From Corallococcus interemptor (GTDB taxonomy: Bacteria; Myxococcota; Myxococcia; Myxococcales; Myxococcaceae): DNA of 64,000 nucleotides. The notes under the pieces were generated by a model. It searched no databases. It was not told where the DNA came from and saw only the letters and a list, made by a program, of their open reading frames with translations. The translations under genes were made by a program, and so were the position numbers. The stretch is from assembly GCF_003668875.1 (NCBI RefSeq), contig NZ_RAWM01000040.1, positions 1 to 64,000 of the forward strand, given 5' to 3'. Positions 35,978 through 43,530 of this stretch are shown piece after piece. Each line of letters begins with the position of its first letter. Position 1 is the first letter of the stretch.

Positions 35978-36729
35978 CGGGCGGTGTCGCGAAGGCGCTG
36001 GGTGACGCGCTCGGCCCACTCGGGTTCGACCTCCATGCAGGCGGGGCGGCGGCCCAGGCGCAGGGCGGCGGAGGGCATGGAGCCGCTGCCCGCGAAGGGA
36101 TCCAGCACGGTGTCGCCGGGGCGGCTCCAGGTGCGGACCAGGGGCTCCAGCACGGAGAAGGGCTTGTGGTGGGGGTGGCCGCCCCAGTGCGCGGCCTCGG
36201 CGTCATCGTCGTAGCCGCCGACGACGGCCCACACGGTGGGGGCGTCTCCGGGGGCGAGCGGCGGCGCGGGCGTGCGGGCGATGACGAGGGCGACCTCGTA
36301 GACGCGGAGGATCTGCTCGTTGGCGTTCTTGTCGGTGGTGCGCTTGCCCCAGACGTATTCGCCGCGCAGGTGGGTGTAGCCCAGGCCCTTCGCGGCGGTG
36401 AGGATGGGCTCCTTGCCCAGGAGGTTGGTCCAGATGATGAGGGGCGCGTCGGGGGTGAGGTGCGCGGTGGCGCGGGTGAGCCAGGCCTCGGAGAAGACGC
36501 GGTAGTCGCGCACGGACTCGAAGCGGACGATGGGGTTGCGATCGATCTTCTTGTTCGCGCGAGGGTCGCGCAGGTCCCCGCCCTTGCGGCGCCGGGTGAG
36601 CAGGCAATAGGGAGGGTCGGTGTGGAGCAGGGAGGCGCGGGTGTCGCCGAGAGCGGCCCGGTAGCCCTCGGGCTCGCGCGCATCGGCGCGGACGCAGCGC
36701 AGGGATTCGGGCGTGAAGTCGGTGGTCAT
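35956..36729 (-). CDS. Orphan site-specific DNA methyltransferase (beta class)
   Basis: A 257-residue enzyme. Catalytic motif IV, TDPPY (residues about 38-42), precedes the SAM-binding motif LDPFAGSGSMPSAAL (near 215), the order of beta-class N6-adenine or N4-cytosine methyltransferases. DPPY favours adenine. The target-recognition region lies between (WTNLLGKEPILTAAKGLGYT and onward). No restriction endonuclease or specificity subunit is next to it, so it appears to be an orphan. Its start is 72 bases from the first toxin gene, which diverges from it. Confidence 0.87.
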   Translation of the reverse strand: MTTDFTPESLRCVRADAREPEGYRAALGDTRASLLHTDPPYCLLTRRRKGGDLRDPRANKKIDRNPIVRFESVRDYRVFSEAWLTRATAHLTPDAPLIIWTNLLGKEPILTAAKGLGYTHLRGEYVWGKRTTDKNANEQILRVYEVALVIARTPAPPLAPGDAPTVWAVVGGYDDDAEAAHWGGHPHHKPFSVLEPLVRTWSRPGDTVLDPFAGSGSMPSAALRLGRRPACMEVEPEWAERVTQRLRDTARQLASAR

Positions 36730-36801
36730 CGTGTGGAGCCGCACCCTACCCGGCATGTGGCGCGGGGGTGCCGGGATTCTGGCACGCTCGGAGGCATGCG
36801 G

Positions 36802-37578
36802 ATGCGTCACACGGCGGCCCTGCTGGGCTGGTTGCTGCTCTGCGGGTGCCAGTCCGCAGGCGGCGGACAGGCAAGGCGGGAGTATCAGCAGACGATAGAT
36901 TCGGGCACGAACGCGTGCCGGACCAACCCCGCGTACTGCGCGGCCATGCCCACCCGAGTCCGCGCCACGGCGCAGGCCGGCGCGTCCGTGGCGGGCGCGC
37001 TGAAGGCCATGGACGCGGCGGCACTCGCCCGCCTGCGGGAACTCTTGAAGGAGTGCGCGAACGAGGCGGACTGGGACGTGAACCTGCGGCTCCTTGACGG
37101 CAAGACACCGACGGCGAAGCAGTGCCAGGAGCAGGTTGGAACGGATGCATCAGGCAAGCCCATTACCCGGGCCATGCAGTGGGGGCAGGAGAAGCATGCG
37201 GTGGCCCTTCGCTGCGTTCAGAAACGCCTTGCTGTCGAAAGGCCCGGCGGTTTCAGCGTAGAGCAGCGGTATCGGTATGACCGCACATCCAGGGCCTTGG
37301 AGCTGATCACATCCGCGGAGGAGCAAGCGATGCTCCGTGCAGGACGCACAGGACAACTCCGCGGCACGCTGGTCCCGGATGTCGTCATCCATTCTGGAGA
37401 TCCACTTCGAGCCGAAGCGGTGTTCGACTTCAAATTTCCCTGTCCTATCGGTGGACGGACGGATTGGCGCCCTTATCCCCAAGGGCACCCATACGAACTC
37501 CTTGACCAGGGGCGGCTCTACGCTGAGGCACTTCGAACCATGGTGTTTCGTGTCTCCCCTATCTTGGGGGTCTACTGA
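36802..37578 (+). CDS. SitA-like lipoprotein toxin, nuclease-type (copy 1)
   Basis: A 258-residue lipoprotein, recognised as the myxobacterial paralogous lipoprotein family TIGR02269 or a SitA5-like polymorphic toxin. The signal peptide MRHTAALLGWLLLCGC ends in a lipobox (C16). Residues 17-150 form a Cys-containing family domain. The C-terminal ~100 residues carry a PD-(D/E)XK nuclease pattern: D193 in VPDVVI, D209-x-K211 in FDFKF, and Q236/Y240 in QGRLY, as in VRR-NUC nucleases. ATG 36802 is chosen over ATG 36796 because GGAGG is 7 bases away. The stop overlaps the next ATG (TGATG). The nuclease role is inferred from motifs and from the immunity partner. Confidence 0.8.
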   Translation: MRHTAALLGWLLLCGCQSAGGGQARREYQQTIDSGTNACRTNPAYCAAMPTRVRATAQAGASVAGALKAMDAAALARLRELLKECANEADWDVNLRLLDGKTPTAKQCQEQVGTDASGKPITRAMQWGQEKHAVALRCVQKRLAVERPGGFSVEQRYRYDRTSRALELITSAEEQAMLRAGRTGQLRGTLVPDVVIHSGDPLRAEAVFDFKFPCPIGGRTDWRPYPQGHPYELLDQGRLYAEALRTMVFRVSPILGVY

Positions 37579-38477
37579 TGACCAGCAACATTCCATCCAT
37601 TCGACACGTCGCTGAGACGGGTTCCCTTGTCATCAAGGAAGGGCTCAGCATCTGTTTCTACATGCGTCGTCCCTATCAGGATGTTGCATCAATGGTCGAG
37701 GCAGCCGCCGCCGCCTATTTTCGTGCTGTCGGGCCGCATGCATTGACGTCTCACCCTGACGATGAAGGTTATTGGCAGGAGCGCAAGAGTTCCGCGCTGG
37801 AATACGTCCAGGAGCAGCTTCGAGAGCAGCGTGCGTCCCATATCCTGCTGACGGATGGGGCCGAAGGCCTTGGTGCCTATCAATTCCTTTACCAGGGCGT
37901 TGACCTGGATTCACCAGAGAGCCGCCGCGAACCGGGCCTGCATACCTGCGCGGTTTCCTTCTGGCTTCCTGCATCCCAGAGCAGCGGTTCATTTCGAGAA
38001 CTTGCTCTTTCCCTGGCGGAACTGCTGCCCTTCAACTCCGGCCATGCCGGGCCGTCCTTCCATGCCTGGCTGGGCATGGAAGACCTCATGCAGCACATGT
38101 TTCAACTCGGTCTCCGCTACCCCGGCATGGATGTGCCGGATGAACACAACAACGCCTACTCCGTGGGAGACAAGGTCCAGGGCGTCCACTGGATGAACTT
38201 CCTTGGGCCGCCGGTGCTCGAAGCGCTGGGAGGCACCTCCGCGCTGGCGGCACGCCTCCAGACACCTGAGACCTCCGTGCAGGCCCTGGGGGAAGACCGT
38301 GCCGTGGTCACCTTGGGATCTGAACCCGACGCGGGTGACACCTCGGAGGGACGCGTGCTTCCAGCTCACCGGGAGTTGGTCCGCATCCTGGAACCCTGGC
38401 TCGCGACGCGCGAGGTCTCACGCCGCTACCGTGACAATGATGCCCTACGCAGATGGGAGCGGAGGTTCCTGGATTGA
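37578..38477 (+). CDS. DUF3396/TsiV-like immunity protein (copy 1)
   Basis: A 299-residue soluble protein of the DUF3396 family, known as type VI immunity (TsiV) proteins that neutralise VRR-NUC effectors. Family signs are GLSICFYMRR near the N-terminus, QFLYQGVDLD, LHTCAVSFWLPAS and AWLGMEDLMQHM, with no signal peptide. It starts inside the toxin stop codon (TGATG), so the pair is translationally coupled. It is almost identical to copy 2 from residue ~103 (YQFLY) to the end, but the first ~100 residues are strongly divergent apart from GLSICFYMRR. That N-terminal part is therefore the likely specificity surface. It would act in the cytoplasm against the incoming nuclease. Confidence 0.82.
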   Translation: MTSNIPSIRHVAETGSLVIKEGLSICFYMRRPYQDVASMVEAAAAAYFRAVGPHALTSHPDDEGYWQERKSSALEYVQEQLREQRASHILLTDGAEGLGAYQFLYQGVDLDSPESRREPGLHTCAVSFWLPASQSSGSFRELALSLAELLPFNSGHAGPSFHAWLGMEDLMQHMFQLGLRYPGMDVPDEHNNAYSVGDKVQGVHWMNFLGPPVLEALGGTSALAARLQTPETSVQALGEDRAVVTLGSEPDAGDTSEGRVLPAHRELVRILEPWLATREVSRRYRDNDALRRWERRFLD

Positions 38478-38554
38478 GCAAGGCCATGGAGCCGTCCACT
38501 CCTCGGAATGGGCGCGGGGATGCCGGGATTCTGGCACGCTCGGAGGCCATGCGG

Positions 38555-39331
38555 ATGCGTCACACGGCGGCCCTGCTGGGCTGGTTGCTGCTCTGCGGGT
38601 GCCAGTCCACAGGCAGCGGACAGGCAAGGCGGGAGTATCAGCAGACGATAGATTCGGGCACGAATGCGTGCCGGACCAACCCCGCGTACTGCGCGGCCAT
38701 GCCCACTCGAGTCCGCGCCACGGCGCAGGCCGGCGCGTCCGTGGCGGGCGCGCTGAAGGCCATGGACGCGGCGGCACACGCCCGCATGCGGGAGATCATG
38801 AAGGAGTGCGCGACACAGGCGGACTGGGACGTGAACCTGCGGCTCCTTGACGGCAAGACGCCGACCACAAAGCAGTGCGAGGAGCAGGTCGGAACGGATG
38901 CGGAGGGCAAACCCATCACCCGGGCCATGCAGTGGGGCCGGGAGAAGCACACGGTGGCCCTTCGCTGCGTCCAGGCACGACTGTCCGTTGAGCGGCCCGG
39001 GGGCTTCAGTGTGGAACAGCGGTATCGGTATGAGCGGGAGACACGCACACTTGAATTAATCTCCGCCAGTGAAGAGCAAGCGATGCTCCGCACAGGGAGA
39101 GCGGGGCGGCTCCGTGGAACGCTTGTCCCCGACGTGGTCATCCATTCCGGCGACCCGCTTCGCGCGGAAGCCAGCTACGACTTCAAGTTTCCCTGCCCTA
39201 TTGGCAAGGAAAGCTCATGGCGCCAGTACCCCAAGGGGCATCCCTGGCAGGGCCGCCGCCAGGGTGAAATGTATGAAGAGGCCTTGGGCGCCGGTGCCTT
39301 CCGCGTCTCACCCATCCTGGGAGTCTATTGA
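38555..39331 (+). CDS. SitA-like lipoprotein toxin, nuclease-type (copy 2)
   Basis: A 258-residue paralogue of the toxin at 36802 with identical length and lipobox (LLCGC). Residues 1-75 differ at only about two positions. Differences accumulate after that, above all in the last 50 residues (SYDFKF, GKESSWRQYPKGHPW, GRRQGEMYEEALGAG). The nuclease signature is fully kept: D193, D209-x-K211, Q236/Y240. GGAGG lies 8 bases before ATG 38555; ATG 38549 is the alternative. The stop overlaps the following ATG (TGATG). Confidence 0.8.
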   Translation: MRHTAALLGWLLLCGCQSTGSGQARREYQQTIDSGTNACRTNPAYCAAMPTRVRATAQAGASVAGALKAMDAAAHARMREIMKECATQADWDVNLRLLDGKTPTTKQCEEQVGTDAEGKPITRAMQWGREKHTVALRCVQARLSVERPGGFSVEQRYRYERETRTLELISASEEQAMLRTGRAGRLRGTLVPDVVIHSGDPLRAEASYDFKFPCPIGKESSWRQYPKGHPWQGRRQGEMYEEALGAGAFRVSPILGVY

Positions 39332-40230
39332 TGTCCATGCGTCTGCCCTCTGTCGAAGTGGTTGCCGGACATGGCTCCGTCATCATGAAGGCGGGGCTCA
39401 GCATCTGCTTCTACATGCGCCGTTCCCATCGGGAACTGGCCCCCCTGATCTCCCAGGCATTGACGACCTACCTCCGAGCCGTCGGCCGACAAGCACTGAC
39501 GTGGTACCCCGACCTGGAAGGCGAATGGCGCGCACTGGATGACTCCGCGCTCGAATCAACGCATCGGGAATTGTTGACGCATCCCGTCCCATTCATCCAA
39601 CTGAGGGACAGCTATGGAAGCCTCGTTGACTATCAATTCCTCTACCGGGGCGTTGACCTGGATTCACCGGAGAGCCGCCGCGCACCGGGCCTGCATACCT
39701 GCGCGGTTTCCTTCTGGCTTCCCGCATCCCAGAGCAGCGGTTCATTTCGAGAACTTGCTCTTTCCCTGGCGAAACTGCTGCCCTTCAACTCCGGCCATGC
39801 CGGGCCGTCCTTCCATGCCTGGCTGGGCATGGAAGACCTCATGCAGCACATGTTTCAACTCGGCCTTCGCTATCCCGGCATGGATGTGCCGGATGAACAC
39901 AACAACGCATACTCCGTGGGAGACAAGGTCCAGGGCGTCCATTGGATGAACTTCCTCGGACCGCCGGTGCTCGAAGCGGTGGGCGGCACCTCGGTGCTGG
40001 CGGCACGCCTCCAGACACCGGGGACCTCCGTGGAGGCTCTGGGGGTAGACCGTGCTGTCGTCACCCTGGGAATTGAACCTGATGCGGGTGACACCGCGGA
40101 GGGACGCGTATTACCAGCGCACCGGGAACTGGCCCGCATCCTGGAACCCTGGCTCGCGACGCGCGAGGTCTCACGCCGCTACCGTGACAATGAGGCCCTG
40201 CGCAAATGGGAGCGGCGGTTCCTGGACTGA
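39331..40230 (+). CDS. DUF3396/TsiV-like immunity protein (copy 2)
   Basis: A 299-residue paralogue of the protein at 37578. The first ~100 residues (from MSMRLPSVEVVAGHGS) are largely different from copy 1 except GLSICFYMRR. From YQFLYRGVDLDSPESRR onward it is nearly identical. It overlaps the upstream toxin gene by one base, and no stronger start was found (a TTG directly upstream is in frame). Presumed to protect against the copy-2 toxin; cross-protection cannot be judged from sequence. Confidence 0.82.
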   Translation: MSMRLPSVEVVAGHGSVIMKAGLSICFYMRRSHRELAPLISQALTTYLRAVGRQALTWYPDLEGEWRALDDSALESTHRELLTHPVPFIQLRDSYGSLVDYQFLYRGVDLDSPESRRAPGLHTCAVSFWLPASQSSGSFRELALSLAKLLPFNSGHAGPSFHAWLGMEDLMQHMFQLGLRYPGMDVPDEHNNAYSVGDKVQGVHWMNFLGPPVLEAVGGTSVLAARLQTPGTSVEALGVDRAVVTLGIEPDAGDTAEGRVLPAHRELARILEPWLATREVSRRYRDNEALRKWERRFLD

Positions 40231-40244
40231 GACAAGCCTCAGGC

Positions 40245-41153
40245 TCAGGGAAAGCTGATGCCGCTCCACTGCGCTGTCCGGGCGCCATCCACGTCCAAGA
40301 CCTTCAACTGATAGCCATCAAGGTCCGGGCTTTTCACGTCGAACTCCAGGATCAGCGTTGCCTCGGATTCGCTCGTGATGGGGCCGGGCTGGGCGGGCGG
40401 CAGGGACTCCCACTCCTTGCCCTGCCGGTCCACGAGCACTGCCCGGCCAATGGTCCACGGCTTTTTGTCGACCGCCGTCACCCACACCTTCACGGCGCGC
40501 CGGCTGCCTGACAAGTACGACGAGCTTTTATTGATGAGCAACGAGCACGGGCGTCTGCAGCTCCATGGCCGTGCCGTGCGCTCAACCGACACGCCGGGGA
40601 ACCCCGTCGAGTCCATCAAGAGCCCACGAAAACCCGTCTGCTCACGCGTCCCCGCTGCCGGAGAAACGTGCTCCCGTCGCAAGCGCTCCAGCTCCGCGCG
40701 CAGTTGCAGTACCTCCTGGCGATACGACTCCGCGGAACGCGCCCGCCGATAGATCTCCACTTGGCGATCCACGGCGCCGGAATCCACGACCAATCGCAAT
40801 GACAGCCTTGAGGGAAGCGTCGAGCCCGCATCCTTGAAAGGAATGGACAGACTCAAGGTCGTCCCCGGCTGCAAATCATTGGATGGAACAAGTACGAGCA
40901 CCGAGCTTCCCATGCTCACTCGCGCGAACTGCGCTCGCGACTCCAGACTCACCTGTTCCTGCTGGATATCGGTATCAAAGAGCAGTGTCGTGCTCACCCC
41001 AGGCCCGATGCGAATGGGACGCGTTCCCGTGTCCTCCGTCCCCACTTCCATCCGGAGCGTTCCCTCGCGCGCCTCCTTCTCGAAGGGCGAAGCCGCCAGG
41101 ACATGGGACGACCAGAGAAGAACCGGAAGCACGGCGAACAGACAGGAGGGCAC
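40245..41153 (-). CDS. DUF2381 (TIGR02268) family secreted protein
   Basis: A 302-residue exported protein of the myxobacterial paralogous family DUF2381/TIGR02268. GTG 41153 starts a signal peptide (VPSCLFAVLPVLLWSSHVLA). A first beta-rich domain (GTRPIRIGPGVSTTLLFDTD, VLVLVPSNDLQPGTTLSL) is followed by a short coiled-coil segment (QEVLQLRAELERLRRE). A second beta domain (KVWVTAVDKKPWTIGRAVLV) ends the protein. A GAGGAG lies 11 bases upstream of the GTG. The family often accompanies Ser/Thr kinase genes in myxobacteria, and one lies directly upstream here. Function unknown. Confidence 0.82.
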   Translation of the reverse strand: MPSCLFAVLPVLLWSSHVLAASPFEKEAREGTLRMEVGTEDTGTRPIRIGPGVSTTLLFDTDIQQEQVSLESRAQFARVSMGSSVLVLVPSNDLQPGTTLSLSIPFKDAGSTLPSRLSLRLVVDSGAVDRQVEIYRRARSAESYRQEVLQLRAELERLRREHVSPAAGTREQTGFRGLLMDSTGFPGVSVERTARPWSCRRPCSLLINKSSSYLSGSRRAVKVWVTAVDKKPWTIGRAVLVDRQGKEWESLPPAQPGPITSESEATLILEFDVKSPDLDGYQLKVLDVDGARTAQWSGISFP

Positions 41154-41272
41154 GGTGGGGAGGGCTCCTCGAACTGGGGCAGCAGGGCCTCCCTTCTACC
41201 ACGGGGCGTTACGCGTGCCCGTCGCGCGACGATGACCCATCCTCCCGAGTAGGCGCCGGCGAGACGAAGTTC

Positions 41273-43150
41273 CTAGTAAGGCAACGGCATTGGCTCTTGG
41301 TAGACGTTGAGGCGCTTGACGGCCTTCACGCCGAAGAGCTGGACCGGGATGTGCCGCACGGTGGCGGTATCCTCCGAGTAGCCATCCTGCCCCTGCGCCC
41401 AACCCCACCGGCCGAGGTCGACGTCGTAGAACTCCATGCAGAGGGGGATGACCTGCCCCGTGGGTAGGGTGGCCTCCGTGAAGAGGAGCCGCGTGTTCCC
41501 CGGGTTGAACACCGCTCGGCCCCTCATCTTCGTTCCCACCGGCAGTTGTCCGCGCAGTCGCGACGCAAAATGGACGAGGGCTTGGAACGGCCCTTCACGA
41601 ATCTCCATCTCCCGTTTCTCGTTCTCCTGCAGGTAGACACCTTCGAACGGGATGGTTCCCGCCCGCAAAGCAGTCATGGCCTCCTCGGCTCCCGCCGGGC
41701 ATGGCTCGCTTTCGTCCTTCCGGGTGTTGGCACTGCCGCCCGCGCAGGACACGCCCACGCAGGCCGCTACGGCCGCTCCAGCGATCTTCCGCATGACGCC
41801 GCCATCCGGACGCAGGGGTTTCGTGGGCACGCTCACGGCCTCGGGCGGAGGCGGTTCCACCTCGGCGGCGGCACCCGCATCCGGGGGGGACGCCACCGCG
41901 AGCACGGCGGCATCGGGAAGACTCTGGGATGGAGTCACGGACGAACTTCCTTTCTCAGACACAGGCGCTACGGCAGGTGGAGGACGGTCCGGCGTCATTC
42001 GCGCCAGCCCGAAAATCAAGAAGCCCAGCAGCAGTGCCCCCAGGCCGAGCAGCGCGCCGGAACGACGACGCCGCTTCGGCTCGACGGCCTCCGCGGGTAC
42101 TACCGGTCCCGAGGGCGCTGGCTCACGCACTTGCGCCGCCAGCTCCGTGGAGCTTCCCGGGAACTGCGACAGCGACACCACGCCCCGGTCCAGACCGGCC
42201 GCGTCCGGATCCGCCGGGACGTCCAGCGAGATCTTCCAGTCCGCGTGGCGCTTGTCCTTGGCCGCGTCCCAGAGCGCCTGCAGCAGCGTCTCCGTCCCCG
42301 AGTAGCGATCCTCGGGGCGCTTGGAGAGCAGCCGCATCGCGATGTCCGACAGGCTGGAGGGAACCTTGGGATTGATGTCCTTCGGAGCGCGCGGCACCAC
42401 CGTCTCGATGGCGGGCAACAACCGCTCGTAGGGCAGGCGCGGGTCGAAGGCGTAGCCGTCCGTCAGGGACTCGTAGAGCAGCGCGCCCAGCGCGTACAGG
42501 TCGCCCGGGATGCCCGCGTCGAAGTTCGCTCCCGACTTCCAGGAGCCTTCGCGCAGGAAGGCCACGCACTCCGGTGGCAGCAGATGCGGCGACGCGGGCG
42601 CCACGCCCACCGTCAGTGTGGAGGCCCCCGGGATGCGCGCGGTGCCCAGGTCGATGAGGATGGGTCGCTCATCCAGGCGGCGGATGAGCAGGTTGTCCGC
42701 CTTGAGGTCGCGGTGGTGCACGCCCCGGCGGTGGAGATCCGCCACCACCCGCACGACCTCCGTGTAGACGGTCAACAGGTGCGCGGCGGAGGGCTTCACC
42801 CGCCAGCGCCACTCGTGGAACGTCTCGCCGTCCACGAAGTCGGTGACATGGAAGAAGTAGCCGTCCGGTGGATCCGGCCAGCGATCCACCGCGTGCACTC
42901 GCGGCAGGTTGGGATGCGGCGCGCACGCAAGCAGCGCCGCCACCTCTCGCGAGAGCCGCCCGTTGACGTCCTCTTCATCGCTGGCGTGCTGATTCGCCGG
43001 ACGCAACGCGAGCTTCAGCGCGTAGACATTCCCGCCCCGCTCCACCTTGAAGACCCGGCCAAAGCCTCCCGCTCCCAGCGTCCCGACGATCCGCCAGGGT
43101 CCGACGTGGTGGCCGACTTCAAGCTGGTCCGGGTGGAGCGGCGTGGTCAT
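41273..43150 (-). CDS. Transmembrane Ser/Thr protein kinase
   Basis: A 625-residue eukaryotic-like (Hanks-type) kinase. The catalytic domain spans about 15-290: GTLGAGGFGRVF glycine loop, K46 in YALKLAL, catalytic D148 in HHRDLKADNLL, and metal-binding D167 in a DLG version (LIDLGTA) of the DFG motif. A Pro-rich linker leads to a membrane segment (ALLGLGALLLGFLIFG, about 368-386) after a KRRRR stop-transfer signal. The ~240-residue C-terminal part lies outside the membrane. It is Pro/Ala/Asp-rich, then has a Cys-containing globular end (FDAALVHFASRLRGQL-like segment ending in QEPMPLPY). The ATG is at 43150. The kinase likely senses an envelope signal; the DUF2381 protein downstream is a candidate partner. 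Confidence 0.9.
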   Translation of the reverse strand: MTTPLHPDQLEVGHHVGPWRIVGTLGAGGFGRVFKVERGGNVYALKLALRPANQHASDEEDVNGRLSREVAALLACAPHPNLPRVHAVDRWPDPPDGYFFHVTDFVDGETFHEWRWRVKPSAAHLLTVYTEVVRVVADLHRRGVHHRDLKADNLLIRRLDERPILIDLGTARIPGASTLTVGVAPASPHLLPPECVAFLREGSWKSGANFDAGIPGDLYALGALLYESLTDGYAFDPRLPYERLLPAIETVVPRAPKDINPKVPSSLSDIAMRLLSKRPEDRYSGTETLLQALWDAAKDKRHADWKISLDVPADPDAAGLDRGVVSLSQFPGSSTELAAQVREPAPSGPVVPAEAVEPKRRRRSGALLGLGALLLGFLIFGLARMTPDRPPPAVAPVSEKGSSSVTPSQSLPDAAVLAVASPPDAGAAAEVEPPPPEAVSVPTKPLRPDGGVMRKIAGAAVAACVGVSCAGGSANTRKDESEPCPAGAEEAMTALRAGTIPFEGVYLQENEKREMEIREGPFQALVHFASRLRGQLPVGTKMRGRAVFNPGNTRLLFTEATLPTGQVIPLCMEFYDVDLGRWGWAQGQDGYSEDTATVRHIPVQLFGVKAVKRLNVYQEPMPLPY

Positions 43151-43530
43151 GTCCCTGACTCAAGCCGTGACACAACCTGGCAGGTGGGGACGGCCACAAG
43201 GCCTTCCAGGACCGCAGAGGGCGCCTTCCCTGCCACATCCCACCGCAGAGGTCGGATTCCCCGCAATCCGCGAGCGTGCCCGGCCGATGACGGCGCGGAC
43301 CCACTTGGCGGAACCACCCAGGGAGCGGTGTTCAATGCGGACAACCTCCGGGGTTGACCCTATCTGGCCCTGCGGGGCTGTCACGTTTTTTCGTGACGCA
43401 GCAGGAGGTTCGCCCCTGAACAGGCGTCCAACCCGCCAGGCCGCCTGGGGTTCACCGGTGGTTCATGAAACAGGTCTCAACACGTCTGGCGGGGGCTGTC
43501 TCGGATTGCGAGGGGGCTTCCCCCCGGCGG
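43151..43530. other. Intergenic region with a small palindrome
   Basis: A 380-base gap between the kinase start and the TfuA stop, both leftward. It should hold the kinase promoter. A small hairpin GTCACG-TTTTTT-CGTGAC lies at 43380-43397. Short frames on both strands were checked for a Gly/Cys-rich precursor peptide; none had a convincing start and composition. Confidence 0.5.

Larger units (their letters stand above)
36759..38477 (+). repeat. Tandem direct repeat, copy 1 (toxin-immunity unit)
   Basis: First of two directly repeated units of about 1.72 kb. Homology begins about 43 bases before the toxin ATG (GGCGCGGGGGTGCCGGGATT) and ends at the immunity stop codon. It contains the lipoprotein toxin gene and the DUF3396-type immunity gene. 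A 33-base non-repeated spacer separates it from copy 2. Confidence 0.92.
38511..40230 (+). repeat. Tandem direct repeat, copy 2 (toxin-immunity unit)
   Basis: Second copy of the 1.72-kb unit, beginning GGCGCGGGGATGCCGGGATT and ending at the immunity stop codon. Same gene order, gene lengths and overlaps as copy 1. Sequence identity is highest over the leader and first ~230 bases of the toxin gene and over the last ~600 bases of the immunity gene, and lowest around the toxin-immunity junction. Confidence 0.92.

Noticed and set aside
35722-36795. Long upstream extension of the first toxin gene
   Set aside because: It runs antisense through the methyltransferase gene. The lipoprotein signal peptide and GGAGG fix the start at 36802 (or 36796).
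36783-36806. Possible sigma-54 promoter (TGGCACG) before both toxin genes
   Set aside because: The -12 element TTGC is missing at the right distance, and transcription would begin inside the start codon region.
43151-43530. Candidate precursor peptide for the YcaO-TfuA pair
   Set aside because: The short frames here (for example 43160-43384 leftward) lack a plausible start, leader/core layout or Gly/Cys-rich core.
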